Source of the DNA: Paenibacillus fonticola DSM 21315
Lineage (GTDB): Bacteria > Bacillota > Bacilli > Paenibacillales > Paenibacillaceae
Direction of reading: 5' to 3'
NCBI RefSeq assembly: GCF_000381905.1
Contig: NZ_KB907253.1
Coordinates: 62,001-126,000, forward strand
Length of the DNA stretch: 64,000 nt
Made by a program: the position numbers and the translations under genes. Positions 1 to 7,680 of the stretch are shown one piece after another (the first letter of the stretch is position 1; the number at the start of each line of letters is the position of its first letter). The notes below the pieces were generated by a model. The model was not told where the DNA came from, searched no databases, and saw only the letters and a program-made list of their open reading frames with translations.

Positions 1-2
1 AA

Positions 3-224
3 GCTTTCTTCGACTGGGTGGATTTCGTGACCTCCAACATTATGCTGCCTGTCGGTGGACTAGCCATTACGATCTTTGCCGGCTACTTCTGGAAAGGGGC
101 AGCCGAAGCCTCTGGCTTACGCGCCGGCTGGTTTAAAGTTTGGCTGTTCATGCTGCGTTTTGTAGCGCCGATTCTCGTGTTCCTGGTGCTGCTGCATACG
201 ACAGGAATTATCCATTTTAAATAG
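3..224 (+). CDS. C-terminal end of sodium-dependent transporter (SNF family), partial
   Basis: The frame is already open at the window edge, and 73 residues precede the stop. It reads FDWVDFVTSNIMLPVGG followed by two hydrophobic stretches, which matches the last two membrane helices of bacterial neurotransmitter:sodium symporters of the LeuT/SNF type, where the FVTSNI(L/M)LP motif is typical. These proteins use the Na+ gradient to import amino acids or related solutes across the cytoplasmic membrane. The substrate cannot be inferred because the binding-site helices lie outside the window. A strong terminator follows about 125 bp downstream, so this is probably the last gene of its transcript. 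Confidence 0.75.
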   Translation, partial: AFFDWVDFVTSNIMLPVGGLAITIFAGYFWKGAAEASGLRAGWFKVWLFMLRFVAPILVFLVLLHTTGIIHFK

Positions 225-348
225 GATTCTTTTCTAAGATGACAATGCGGAGATACATTGTAACGATCAGAATATCTCCAAGTGTTTTTATCTAAATGCC
301 AAAAAATATTACATGCCCAGATGCTCATTTGAAACCTTTAATTCATCC

Positions 349-390
349 AAAGCGATCTAAAAAGCTAAATGCTTTTTAGATCGCTTTTTA
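349..390 (+). terminator. Rho-independent terminator after the SNF transporter
   Basis: A perfect 17-bp inverted repeat (349-365 with 371-387) has a 5-nt loop, and its arm ends in a T-rich stretch. It lies on the same strand as the transporter end at 224. Confidence 0.85.
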
Positions 391-396
391 ATTAGA

Positions 397-880
397 TAAG
401 ATGAACTAACAAATGGGTTATAGGCAAGGGAGAAAAATGATTCCGAAGAAACTGAAAGCTTTCTGAAAGAAAGTTGCTTCGAGAGCATACTGAAAGCTTC
501 TGAAAGAAAGCTGCTTCGAAAGCATAAGCTTGTGGTCGCCTTTCGCGAGCGGATTCTACCTCAGATGAACCTATATCATTCAAAAATCTGGGAGCAACAG
601 CGATCATAGGAACATTTTACATGCTTACCCCACGTTACACGCCCCACGTTACGTACTTTCACCGCATCATTTCAGTTGTTCAATTTATATAAATGGATTT
701 ATAGTAGTTAGTTTCCGCAATAAAAGAGGGAAAGTAAATTTAAATGGATTTCGTGTCGTTAGAGGAAGGGAAATGGCCAATCATGTGCAGGATTCTTGAT
801 TTTAGGGCATAAAATCCATCTATTCCCCTGAAACATTCGTATAGAACATAATTAGATACATGAATTCCATTTAGTTACGG
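397..880. repeat. Dispersed composite intergenic repeat, copy A
   Basis: This non-coding block recurs at 38008-38545 (copy B) and, left half only, at 38575-38872 (copy C). Module 1 (about 397-676) starts TAAGATGAACTAACAAATGGG, contains two roughly 38-bp tandem units (CTGAAAGCTTTCTGAAAG... to ...GAGAGCATA), and has the shared blocks AACAGCGATC and TAGGAACATTTTAC. Module 2 (about 677-880) carries TAAATGGATTT twice in direct and twice in inverted orientation and ends near ATTAGATACATGAATTCCAT. A further scrap of the module 1 end (ACGTACTTGCCC...CCATTTCAAATG) lies at 902-930. The short reading frames crossing it look like shadows: they have no ribosome binding site and the frame is not kept between copies. 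Confidence 0.85.
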
Positions 881-1018
881 CAGCTTATATAAAAACTATA
901 AGACGTACTTGCCCACACCCATTTCAAATGAGTATATTTGGATAATTTTGGTAAATTAGAAACGTTTATGGATGAAATAGCGTCTAAATATAAAAAATGT
1001 AAATAGGAGGCTTTATCC

Positions 1019-1663
1019 GTGAACCGATTTGTGAAAATGGGGTTAATCGGAGTAGCGTGCATGCTGATTTTTAGTGCAGGTGCTTTTGCAGCAACAGTTA
1101 AACCTAAAGTTTTTGTCCATAGCAATCAGGTGACAAGCAGTGTCGAGCCAAAAATAATTAATGGCAATGTGTACGTACCCATTCGTGCGATCTCGGAAGG
1201 ATTTGGTGCAGATGTAAAATGGGATAGCCAAACGAAGACGGTTTATGTAGATTCGGAGCCTTTTTTTGAAAGAGAGTATGAAAGGGTATCCTGGACTTCT
1301 GCTCGGAACAACATCTATAGATTCCTGATGGCTTATGATACAAGAGATTATGATACGGCGATGAGTCTAGTGACAGAGGATTTTACAACCGATATTTATT
1401 TAGAATTTCCAACGGCCGGTTACTACGAAATGAGCGGCATGGTAGATTTTGAAATTATAGAATTTGATGGTTCTAATACGTATACACTCAATGTCGTTAG
1501 AAGGATCACCGGGGAGGAAGACTACAACGTTAAGATCGAAAAATGGAAGGTTGTAATGCAAAACAGCGAAATCAAATCGATCAAGGTGGTTCCGGGTTCC
1601 CTGGAAAAATTAGATCGGTACACTGTTGTACCGAATGCTTCCTTCGGCTCGCCATTAAAATAA
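1019..1663 (+). CDS. Secreted copper-amine-oxidase-N (stalk) domain protein, copy 1
   Basis: This 214-aa protein starts at GTG 1019, 8 nt after AGGAGG. It has a signal peptide (residues 1-25, ending GAFAA). Residues 30-80 match the copper amine oxidase N-terminal/stalk domain (PF07833), including YVPIRAISEGFGADVKWD and KTVYVDS. Residues 90-205 form a second domain I do not recognise, with a fold-like pattern resembling small secreted NTF2-like domains. No copper oxidase catalytic part is present; in Firmicutes this domain usually serves as an extracellular, possibly wall-associated module. The next gene is a close tandem copy with the same leader, so the two probably arose by a recent duplication. 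Function unknown. Confidence 0.85.
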   Translation: MNRFVKMGLIGVACMLIFSAGAFAATVKPKVFVHSNQVTSSVEPKIINGNVYVPIRAISEGFGADVKWDSQTKTVYVDSEPFFEREYERVSWTSARNNIYRFLMAYDTRDYDTAMSLVTEDFTTDIYLEFPTAGYYEMSGMVDFEIIEFDGSNTYTLNVVRRITGEEDYNVKIEKWKVVMQNSEIKSIKVVPGSLEKLDRYTVVPNASFGSPLK

Positions 1664-1714
1664 GAATCAAACCTGGCGTCTAAATATAAAAATTGTAAAT
1701 AGGAGGTTATATCC

Positions 1715-2359
1715 ATGAATCGATTTGTGAAAATAGGGTTAATTGGAGCAGCGTGCATGCTGATTTTTAGCGCAGGTGCTTTTGCAGCAACAGTTAAACC
1801 TAGAGTTTTTATCCATAGCAATCAGGTGACAAGCAGTGTCGAGCCAAAAATAATTAATGGCACTGTGTATGTACCCATTCGTGCGATTTCCGAAGGATTT
1901 GGTGCAGATGTAAAATGGGATAAGAAAACGAAGACGGTTTATGTAGATTCGGAGCCCTTTTTTAAAAAAGAATATGAAAGAGTATACTGGTCTGCCGCTC
2001 GGAACAACATCTATAGATTCCTGATGGCTTATGATGAAAAAGATTATGATATGGTGAAGGGGCTCATGACAGATGATTTTACAACCGATATTCATGCAGA
2101 ATTTCCATTCGGCGGTGATTACGAAATGGGAGGGATGATTGATTTTAAAATTGTAGAATTTGACGGTTCTAATACGTATACACTCAGAGTCGTTAGAAGG
2201 ATTACCGGGGAGGAAGAATACAACGTTAAGATCGAAAAATGGAAGGTTGTAATGCAAGACAGCGGAATCAAATCGATCAAGGTGGTTCCGGGTTCCTTGG
2301 AAAAATTAGAGCGATATACCGTTGTGCCGAACGCTTCCTTCGGCTCGCCAATGAAATAA
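1715..2359 (+). CDS. Secreted copper-amine-oxidase-N (stalk) domain protein, copy 2
   Basis: The second member of the tandem pair is 214 aa long, starts at ATG 1715 and lies behind the same AGGAGG leader as copy 1. It has the same signal peptide, stalk domain and C-terminal domain, ending in the shared PNASFGSP motif. The main differences are at residues 78-82 and 108-140, including more acidic/lysine exchanges than in the first copy, which suggests that this surface has been allowed to vary. It is the last gene before a strong terminator, and the two copies may be co-transcribed. Role unknown; an exported or wall-associated small protein is the safe reading. Confidence 0.85.
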   Translation: MNRFVKIGLIGAACMLIFSAGAFAATVKPRVFIHSNQVTSSVEPKIINGTVYVPIRAISEGFGADVKWDKKTKTVYVDSEPFFKKEYERVYWSAARNNIYRFLMAYDEKDYDMVKGLMTDDFTTDIHAEFPFGGDYEMGGMIDFKIVEFDGSNTYTLRVVRRITGEEEYNVKIEKWKVVMQDSGIKSIKVVPGSLEKLERYTVVPNASFGSPMK

Positions 2360-2361
2360 GA

Positions 2362-2404
2362 AGCAAGACCAATCGGATGCAGACTTCGATTGGTCTTGCT
2401 TTGA
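2362..2404 (+). terminator. Terminator after stalk-domain gene 2
   Basis: A perfect 14-bp stem (AGCAAGACCAATCG with its complement at 2387-2400) has an 11-nt loop and is followed by TTGATTTT. Confidence 0.85.
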
Positions 2405-2484
2405 TTTTCACTGCTGCCGTAATTTTACGAATGGAGCTTTTGCGGCATCCCCTGATTACCTAGAGACCAGCACAGGCTGGCGGC

Positions 2485-3489
2485 TTATCGGGTACGTACA
2501 TTTCTGACGGTTGGCTGGGGGCCAGCGGCACGCCTTGCTTCGCTTCGGTCCACCGTTCTGCCGGGTGCCCTTAGCTCTCTGCGCTGGGCTATATTGTTCC
2601 ATACGATCGCAAAAATGACAAGCAGTGTACCGCAAATTTCAAATATGGAAACTTGATATCCCTGAAAGGCCATAATAATCAAGGTGGTAATCGGCACAAA
2701 GTTGATATATAGTATTCCGTTGAGCGGCGTTAACATTTTTAATCCGGCATTCCAACTGAGAAGAGCCACGATGCCCGGCAAAGTGATCATAAAGGCCATT
2801 TCCCACTTCACGGCACTAAGTGTCTCTACGGAAGGAACAGGCAGCAGGCCAAGCAGTGTAGCAAATGCGACAATGATGAGCGATACCAGGCTGCCCAGCA
2901 GACAAGTCAGTGTTGAATAACGCAGAACCGACCAGTCTTTAAACCGGCTTCCGCCCATAGAATACAGCACCCAGCCTGTAACTGCTATGAAAATAAGCAA
3001 TAACGGGAACAATGATTTTCCTGCCATCGCAAAGAAGGCCAGTTTACCATTGGTAATGACAAGCAATGCCCCCGCTAGACATATAATCATGCTGACAATT
3101 GTATATCCGGGCGGTTTAGACTTGGCGGTAATCCATACATAGAGGATCGAGATCATTGGCATAAGAACCTCAATTAAAGAAGCGGTTATCGTACCCGTAT
3201 CCCCCATAAGATACTGTCCCGAGAATATGAGCATGTTATACACAGTGAAGGCCATCGTTCCATAGAATGCGAGAGCTTTTCCTTTCCCCTCCAGGCGAAA
3301 AGCTGCTTTTCCTTCCTTCACCCATAGTATCGACGCTAAAAGGGCGGCCACGACGGCGTACCGGATAAAAGAGAAATAGAATGGATCGATCTCTTGTAGG
3401 GCGACTTGCGCTACTGGGAACATCGCTCCCCAGGACATACTTGCGATCAGACATAAGGCCGATCCGATGATGACTTGTTTTTTATTCAT
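2485..3489 (-). CDS. EamA/DMT-family membrane exporter
   Basis: This 334-aa protein starts at ATG 3489 with AAGGAGA 8 nt upstream. It has about ten predicted membrane helices arranged as two EamA repeats (residues 8-140 and 155-305). Motifs such as ASMSWGAMFPVAQ near the N-terminus and the FIRY segment match the drug/metabolite transporter superfamily. Members export amino acids, metabolites or drugs; the substrate is not evident. The charged tail (residues 305-334) is cytoplasmic. The gene is divergent from a LysR regulator 160 bp away, the classic arrangement for regulator-controlled exporters, so control by that regulator is likely. Confidence 0.85.
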   Translation of the reverse strand: MNKKQVIIGSALCLIASMSWGAMFPVAQVALQEIDPFYFSFIRYAVVAALLASILWVKEGKAAFRLEGKGKALAFYGTMAFTVYNMLIFSGQYLMGDTGTITASLIEVLMPMISILYVWITAKSKPPGYTIVSMIICLAGALLVITNGKLAFFAMAGKSLFPLLLIFIAVTGWVLYSMGGSRFKDWSVLRYSTLTCLLGSLVSLIIVAFATLLGLLPVPSVETLSAVKWEMAFMITLPGIVALLSWNAGLKMLTPLNGILYINFVPITTLIIMAFQGYQVSIFEICGTLLVIFAIVWNNIAQRRELRAPGRTVDRSEARRAAGPQPTVRNVRTR

Positions 3490-3585
3490 TAATTTCGATC
3501 TCCTTAACTATATCCGCACATTTCTTTATATAAAATGATAGATTAATCACAGACGATAGTGAAATGATTGTAAATCAACTTATCC

Positions 3586-3600
3586 ATCATTTATAATGAT
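3586..3600. promoter_or_regulatory. Candidate LysR-type binding site
   Basis: ATCATTTATAATGAT in the divergent EamA/LysR intergenic region is a near-palindrome with the T-N11-A shape of LysR-type sites (inner TCATTTATAATGA). Its position 50-65 bp before the regulator gene fits autoregulation. The motif is short and AT-rich, so this is tentative. Confidence 0.4.
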
Positions 3601-3648
3601 ACCTGAAACTAAGGTAATTGTAAGAATACCAGGAGGAGGAGAAACAGC

Positions 3649-4515
3649 ATGGATTTGAATGATCTGAGAATATTTCAAATGGTTGCCCTCCACGGCAGTG
3701 TCAGCAGGGCGGCGGAGGAGCTTAATTATGTCCAGTCCAACGTGACTGCCAGAATCAAGCTGCTGGAGAAAGAGCTGGAAACCCCGATGTTTTACCGGCA
3801 TACGCGCGGCATGATTCTTAATACGGAAGGCAAGCGAGTGCTAGAATATGCGAACGATATTATAGCGAAATATGATGAAATGAAGAAGGTGTTCCAAAGC
3901 TCGTCGACGCCGTCCGGTATACTTGACATCGGCATCGTGGAAACGATCATGGCGCTGCCTAATCTGCTGTCCTCCTATTTGCAAACCTACCCGAATGTGG
4001 ATTTGTCTTTAAAGGCGGGTGTGACGGAACAATTGCTCCAGGAGGTGATTGATTTCAAACTGGATGGCGCGTTTGTGACCGGGCCTATACAACATCCGAT
4101 GATTGAGCAGTACGAGGTATTTCAGGAGGAGCTGGTTATTGTCTCCAAAGGGGAGAGCTTCTCACTCGACGACATCTCGGTCAAACCCCTCCTGCTGTAC
4201 AATAAAGGCTGCAGCTACCGCGAACGGCTGGAGAGCTGGCTGAAGGAAGAGGGGATTGTTCCCAAGAAAATTATGGAGTTCGGTACGTTCGATACGATTA
4301 TCGGCAGTGTGGCAGCCGGCATCGGGCTTACGATCGTCCCAGAATCCACCGTGGATTACATGTCTGCTCAGCGCAAGCTTTATTGCCATCAGGTGCCCGA
4401 TCCTTACCGGGAAATCACGACGGTATTCATCCGCCGGAAGGACTCGCATATGACGAGCTCTGTGCAGGCTTTCATCGCTGAAATCGGGAAGCTTGAGGTC
4501 GGCTCCGCCAGCTGA
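3649..4515 (+). CDS. LysR-family transcriptional regulator
   Basis: This 288-aa protein starts at ATG 3649 behind an AGGAGGAGG-type site. Residues 3-62 are the winged helix-turn-helix (LRIFQMVALHGSVSRAAEEL, then VQSNVTARIKLLEKEL), and residues 88-280 are the periplasmic-binding-protein-like effector domain. It most resembles the CzcR/YofA-like LysR branch with a short linker. It is transcribed away from the EamA exporter, whose gene it probably controls in response to an unknown ligand. A terminator stem-loop follows before ald. Confidence 0.88.
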   Translation: MDLNDLRIFQMVALHGSVSRAAEELNYVQSNVTARIKLLEKELETPMFYRHTRGMILNTEGKRVLEYANDIIAKYDEMKKVFQSSSTPSGILDIGIVETIMALPNLLSSYLQTYPNVDLSLKAGVTEQLLQEVIDFKLDGAFVTGPIQHPMIEQYEVFQEELVIVSKGESFSLDDISVKPLLLYNKGCSYRERLESWLKEEGIVPKKIMEFGTFDTIIGSVAAGIGLTIVPESTVDYMSAQRKLYCHQVPDPYREITTVFIRRKDSHMTSSVQAFIAEIGKLEVGSAS

Positions 4516-4589
4516 GCTTGGCCATTGCGGCAGTTGAATAAGCGGATATTTCAATATTATAAAATGATAGTTGCCGGCCTCCGGGCATA

Positions 4590-4636
4590 AAGCCGTTGCT
4601 CGATTTTGGAGCAGGTGAAATCAAGTAACGGTTTTT
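4590..4636 (+). terminator. Terminator after the LysR gene
   Basis: A 17-bp stem (4590-4606 with 4618-4634) relies on three G-T pairs in DNA terms, has an 11-nt loop, and ends in a run of seven Ts. Confidence 0.75.
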
Positions 4637-4659
4637 TTGAACATTTAATAGGAAAAGAT

Positions 4660-4694
4660 AGTAATTATGCATTATAATTTAGTAATTATACATT
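4660..4694 (+). promoter_or_regulatory. Direct repeats and -10-like box upstream of ald
   Basis: AGTAATTATGCATT (4660) and AGTAATTATACATT (4681) are direct repeats exactly 21 bp apart (two helical turns), and TATAAT lies between them at 4673-4678. The arrangement suits a regulator of ald (AdeR- or Lrp-like regulators are known for such genes), but no regulator is identified here. Confidence 0.4.
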
Positions 4695-4732
4695 CGGCTT
4701 TGGCTGATGCGAATTTGAAGGATGGTGTAATC

Positions 4733-5851
4733 ATGATTGTTGGAGTGCCTAAAGAGAGAAAGAACAACGAGCATCGCGTTGGAATGACGCCTGCCTCCGT
4801 ATTATCTTATGTACAAGCTGGTCATGAAGTGTGGATCGAGACAGGGGCTGGACTTAGCGTTGGCTTCAGCGATGAGGACTATAGCTCGGTCGGGGGAAAG
4901 ATTGTACCTACGGCTGCCGAAGCCTGGTCCGCGGAAATGGTTGTGAAAGTGAAGGAGCCGGCGCAGGAGGAATTTGCTTACCTGCATGAAGGTCTGATTT
5001 TGTTTGCATACCTCCACCTGGCCCCGGAACCGTCTCTGACGAAGGAACTGGCCGAGCGGGGGGTTACGGCCATCGCCTATGAGACAATCCAGTTGGATAA
5101 TGGCGCTCTGCCGCTCTTATCGCCGATGAGTGAAGTGGCAGGACGGATGGCGATACAGATCGGATCTCACTTCCTGGAGAAATCGAATGGCGGCAAAGGC
5201 GTCCTGCTAAGCGGTGTGCCGGGTGTGGAGCCGGGCAAAGTAACGATCATCGGCGGCGGAATGGTTGGGGTCAATGCGGCCAAAGTAGCGCTGGGCCTCG
5301 GGGCTGACGTGCGCATTATCGACTTGAATCTGGATCGGCTGCGCCAGCTCGACGATTTGTTCCAGGGGCGGGTAAAAACGCTGGTCTCCAATCCCTTCAC
5401 TATTGCTGACAGTGTCAAGCAAGCCGACCTGCTGATCGGAGCCGTTCTGATTCCGGGAGCGCGCACGCCAAGGCTCGTTAGCGAGGAGATGGTGCAGACG
5501 ATGGCTCCAGGCTCGGTTATTGTCGATGTCGCTGTCGATCAGGGCGGCTCGATTGAGACGATCGACCGGATTACGACCCATGATCAGCCGACTTATGTGA
5601 AGCACGGAGTGATCCACTACGCCGTAGCCAACATGCCTGGGGCGGTAGCCCGCACGTCAACGCTGGCACTGACGAATGTGACGACACCGTATGGCTTGCA
5701 AATAGCCAACAAGGGATATGCGCAGGCGGCTTTGGATAATCCCGCTTTGGCCAAGGGAATTAACGTCCTGAACGGCCATGTGGCCTATCAGGCGGTAGCG
5801 GACGCGCAGGGCCTTCCTTACAAAGAGGTATACAGCTTGCTGAAGGTTTAA
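4733..5851 (+). CDS. ald: Alanine dehydrogenase
   Basis: This 372-aa protein catalyses reversible oxidative deamination of L-alanine to pyruvate and ammonia with NAD+, supporting alanine catabolism and sporulation in bacilli. I chose ATG 4733 ([20 protein letters not shown]), the canonical N-terminus, over an upstream in-frame start that would run through promoter-like DNA. Visible family marks are the substrate-binding lysine in VVKVKEP (about residue 75), the LHLAPE histidine (about 96), and the Rossmann motif [19 protein letters not shown] with D at the end of the next strand (residues 170-198). The length matches Bacillus Ald (378 aa). It is monocistronic by flanking terminators. Confidence 0.95.
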   Translation: MIVGVPKERKNNEHRVGMTPASVLSYVQAGHEVWIETGAGLSVGFSDEDYSSVGGKIVPTAAEAWSAEMVVKVKEPAQEEFAYLHEGLILFAYLHLAPEPSLTKELAERGVTAIAYETIQLDNGALPLLSPMSEVAGRMAIQIGSHFLEKSNGGKGVLLSGVPGVEPGKVTIIGGGMVGVNAAKVALGLGADVRIIDLNLDRLRQLDDLFQGRVKTLVSNPFTIADSVKQADLLIGAVLIPGARTPRLVSEEMVQTMAPGSVIVDVAVDQGGSIETIDRITTHDQPTYVKHGVIHYAVANMPGAVARTSTLALTNVTTPYGLQIANKGYAQAALDNPALAKGINVLNGHVAYQAVADAQGLPYKEVYSLLKV

Positions 5852-5893
5852 GCTGTTTTGTATGAATGAATAAACTTAAGACTTATGTAAGAA

Positions 5894-7198
5894 ATGAGTA
5901 AGAAAAATGAGAGCACCCCTTTTTATGATGTAATCATGAAAGGGGTGTTTACTATTTTTCAGGCAAGCAACTCCAATAACAGACCATTGATTCGCAATCG
6001 AACGTTTATGTTTTTTTTGGTCTCCATTATATTTACCAGTTTGACGACGCCGATGTATATGCTGATTGAGAGCTGGTATGTCGTTGATTATCTGAACTTG
6101 TGGTCCATGCTGGGCATCGTTTTGGCGGTAACCGCCGTTCCCCGTGTGCTGCTTATGACCGTAGGGGGCGTATTGTCGGACCGGTTCTCCAAGACGAAAA
6201 TCATGTTTTTTTCCGATTTTATAAGGTTCATTTTGCTTATTAGCATGGCTGTTCTACTTTCGCTTGGCAAGCTTACCTTTGAGATGCTGCTTGCTTTTGC
6301 GGCGTCTTTCGGCGTTCTGGAGGCATTTTATTGGCCGGCCTCGTCTTCGATTATTCCTACCCTTGTCGCCCCGGAGCAGCTAAGGTCAGCGAATAGCTTG
6401 AATGTGATCATTCAGCAGCTCGGTATGTTCGCCGGGCCTGCTTTAGCCGGCCTTGTCCTAACGTTCGGGTCGTTTCAGCTAGCCTTTACAGTTCTTGGCC
6501 TGTTACTGCTTTTTGGCGCGCTATGCCTGCTCCTCGTGCGGGAACCGGTTCAGAAACGCCCGGATAAACGTGCCTCCATGTGGCTGGAAATGAGTGAAGG
6601 CATGCGTTATGTTGGACGCGATCCATTCAAGATGTCCATTATAGTTACCGTCGGAATAGCCAGCTTCTTCATTTCCGGGCCGGTGAGCGTAGCTTTTCCT
6701 ACATTGGTGAAAGAAGTATTTCAAGGCACGGCGCTGGATTTGACGTATTTGCAAGTGTCTTTTGCCACCGGGAGTATTTTAGGCGGGATGTTGGTTGCAA
6801 TTTTTCGCCCAAAGGGGAATATGGCGGTACGGGCGTATGCTGCTTTTATATTGCTGTGCTTAGGCATTATCGGGTTGGGCTGGGCCAATCAATTGCTCTA
6901 TGCTGTCATCATTAGCGGGTGTGGGGGAATGATTGCGTCCTATGCGAACATGCTGCTGCTGACGGCATTCCAGCTGAGTCTGGATCAGGATAAACTGGGC
7001 CGGGGCATGAGCGTATTTACGGTAGCCTCGACCGGATTGTATCCTCTGTCTACAGGACTTGTGCCTGTGTTGCTCAGCAACGGCTGGAGCATTTCGGAGC
7101 TATTGAGAATGACCGGAATGCTGGCCGGAGCATTTCTAATTATCGTCATTCTAAACGTGCGGGCGCTCCGCTCGACGGACACTGCCCAGCTCCAGTAA
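5894..7198 (+). CDS. MFS transporter (drug/macrolide-efflux type)
   Basis: The frame encodes up to 434 aa with about twelve membrane helices. The loop after helix 2 has GGVLSDRFSKTKIM, the major-facilitator GxxxDRxGR-type motif A. The overall pattern resembles MefA/MFS_3 proton-driven exporters, but the substrate is unknown. The start is uncertain: ATG 5894 and ATG 5936 lack clear ribosome binding sites and a terminator-like hairpin spans 5912-5956, so translation may begin further in, for example at ATG 6008 just before helix 1. A 57-aa membrane protein follows 35 bp downstream. Confidence 0.8.
   Translation: MSKKNESTPFYDVIMKGVFTIFQASNSNNRPLIRNRTFMFFLVSIIFTSLTTPMYMLIESWYVVDYLNLWSMLGIVLAVTAVPRVLLMTVGGVLSDRFSKTKIMFFSDFIRFILLISMAVLLSLGKLTFEMLLAFAASFGVLEAFYWPASSSIIPTLVAPEQLRSANSLNVIIQQLGMFAGPALAGLVLTFGSFQLAFTVLGLLLLFGALCLLLVREPVQKRPDKRASMWLEMSEGMRYVGRDPFKMSIIVTVGIASFFISGPVSVAFPTLVKEVFQGTALDLTYLQVSFATGSILGGMLVAIFRPKGNMAVRAYAAFILLCLGIIGLGWANQLLYAVIISGCGGMIASYANMLLLTAFQLSLDQDKLGRGMSVFTVASTGLYPLSTGLVPVLLSNGWSISELLRMTGMLAGAFLIIVILNVRALRSTDTAQLQ
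5912..5956 (+). terminator. Probable ald terminator overlapping the annotated start of the MFS gene
   Basis: CACCCCTTT (5914-5922) pairs with AAAGGGGTG (5939-5947), extended by flanking A-T and G-T pairs, and is followed by TTTACTATTTTT. It lies inside the first 20 codons of the longest MFS frame, which makes that start doubtful. Confidence 0.6.
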
Positions 7199-7233
7199 GC
7201 ACTGAAAATTAAATTGGGGGAGGATCGATTACT

Positions 7234-7407
7234 ATGCTGAAGCATCAAGTAATGAAGTGGATCTTTTATCTTTGCATCGTTTCATTGCTCGTAAACGGAA
7301 TGATTTATGCGGCGACAAAATCGAATGAAACGTTGATTAACCTGATTTTTGCGACCGTGATCGGATTGATTATGGGAATCGGTACGTTGATAACGCGTAA
7401 ACCTTGA
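7234..7407 (+). CDS. Small membrane protein, 57 aa
   Basis: An ATG at 7234 follows a very strong GGGGGAGGA site by 9 nt and opens a 57-codon frame ending TGA at 7407. The peptide begins MLKHQVMKWIFYLCIVSLL and has two hydrophobic helices (about residues 9-26 and 34-51) separated by a short polar loop, ending RKP. The good ribosome binding site, two-helix hairpin shape and position 35 bp after the MFS gene support a real gene, possibly translated with the transporter. No family recognised. Confidence 0.65.
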   Translation: MLKHQVMKWIFYLCIVSLLVNGMIYAATKSNETLINLIFATVIGLIMGIGTLITRKP

Positions 7408-7648
7408 ATGCCGGAATTCCTTCTCGCCTTGCTGAAATTCAATACACCCATATTCGGTCTAGGCAGCTGCATCTGATCCCTTCTGCCGTTTGTCGCGTTT
7501 TTTACAACACTTGGTTCTACAGCTTTATATAATCTGTTTACTATAGCGGAACATGCTTAAAAGGAGTGGAAGGGACCTATGTAGAAACGGGAAACACGCT
7601 TAATTTTGTATGGTAGTTGGCATAGAGCGGCAGAACGTTACGGAGAGT

Positions 7649-7680
7649 AGGGCGTCCTTTGAGGGGCGCCCTAGTTTTTT
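7649..7680 (+). terminator. Rho-independent terminator of an unidentified rightward transcript
   Basis: AGGGCGTCC pairs with GGGCGCCCT (one G-T pair) across a 6-nt loop and is followed by AGTTTTTT. It points rightward and overlaps the stop codon of the leftward XRE gene. The only rightward gene before it is the 57-aa ORF ending at 7407. Confidence 0.75.

Larger units (their letters stand above)
978..2359 (+). repeat. Tandem gene duplication, unit about 696 bp
   Basis: The leader (GCGTCTAAATATAAAAA...GTAAATAGGAGG) plus the complete 214-codon gene occurs twice in direct orientation, from about 978 to 1663 and again from about 1674 to 2359. The signal peptide, stalk domain and last 50 codons are almost identical. 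Divergence is concentrated in the middle, around codons 75-140. Confidence 0.9.

Noticed and set aside
392-607. Leftward 71-codon frame over repeat copy A, with similar frames over copies B and C (37952-38337, 38623-38859)
   Set aside because: They share peptide scraps such as FFQKAFS and LRNHFS only because they lie on the same repeat. Frames shift between copies and no ribosome binding site precedes them.
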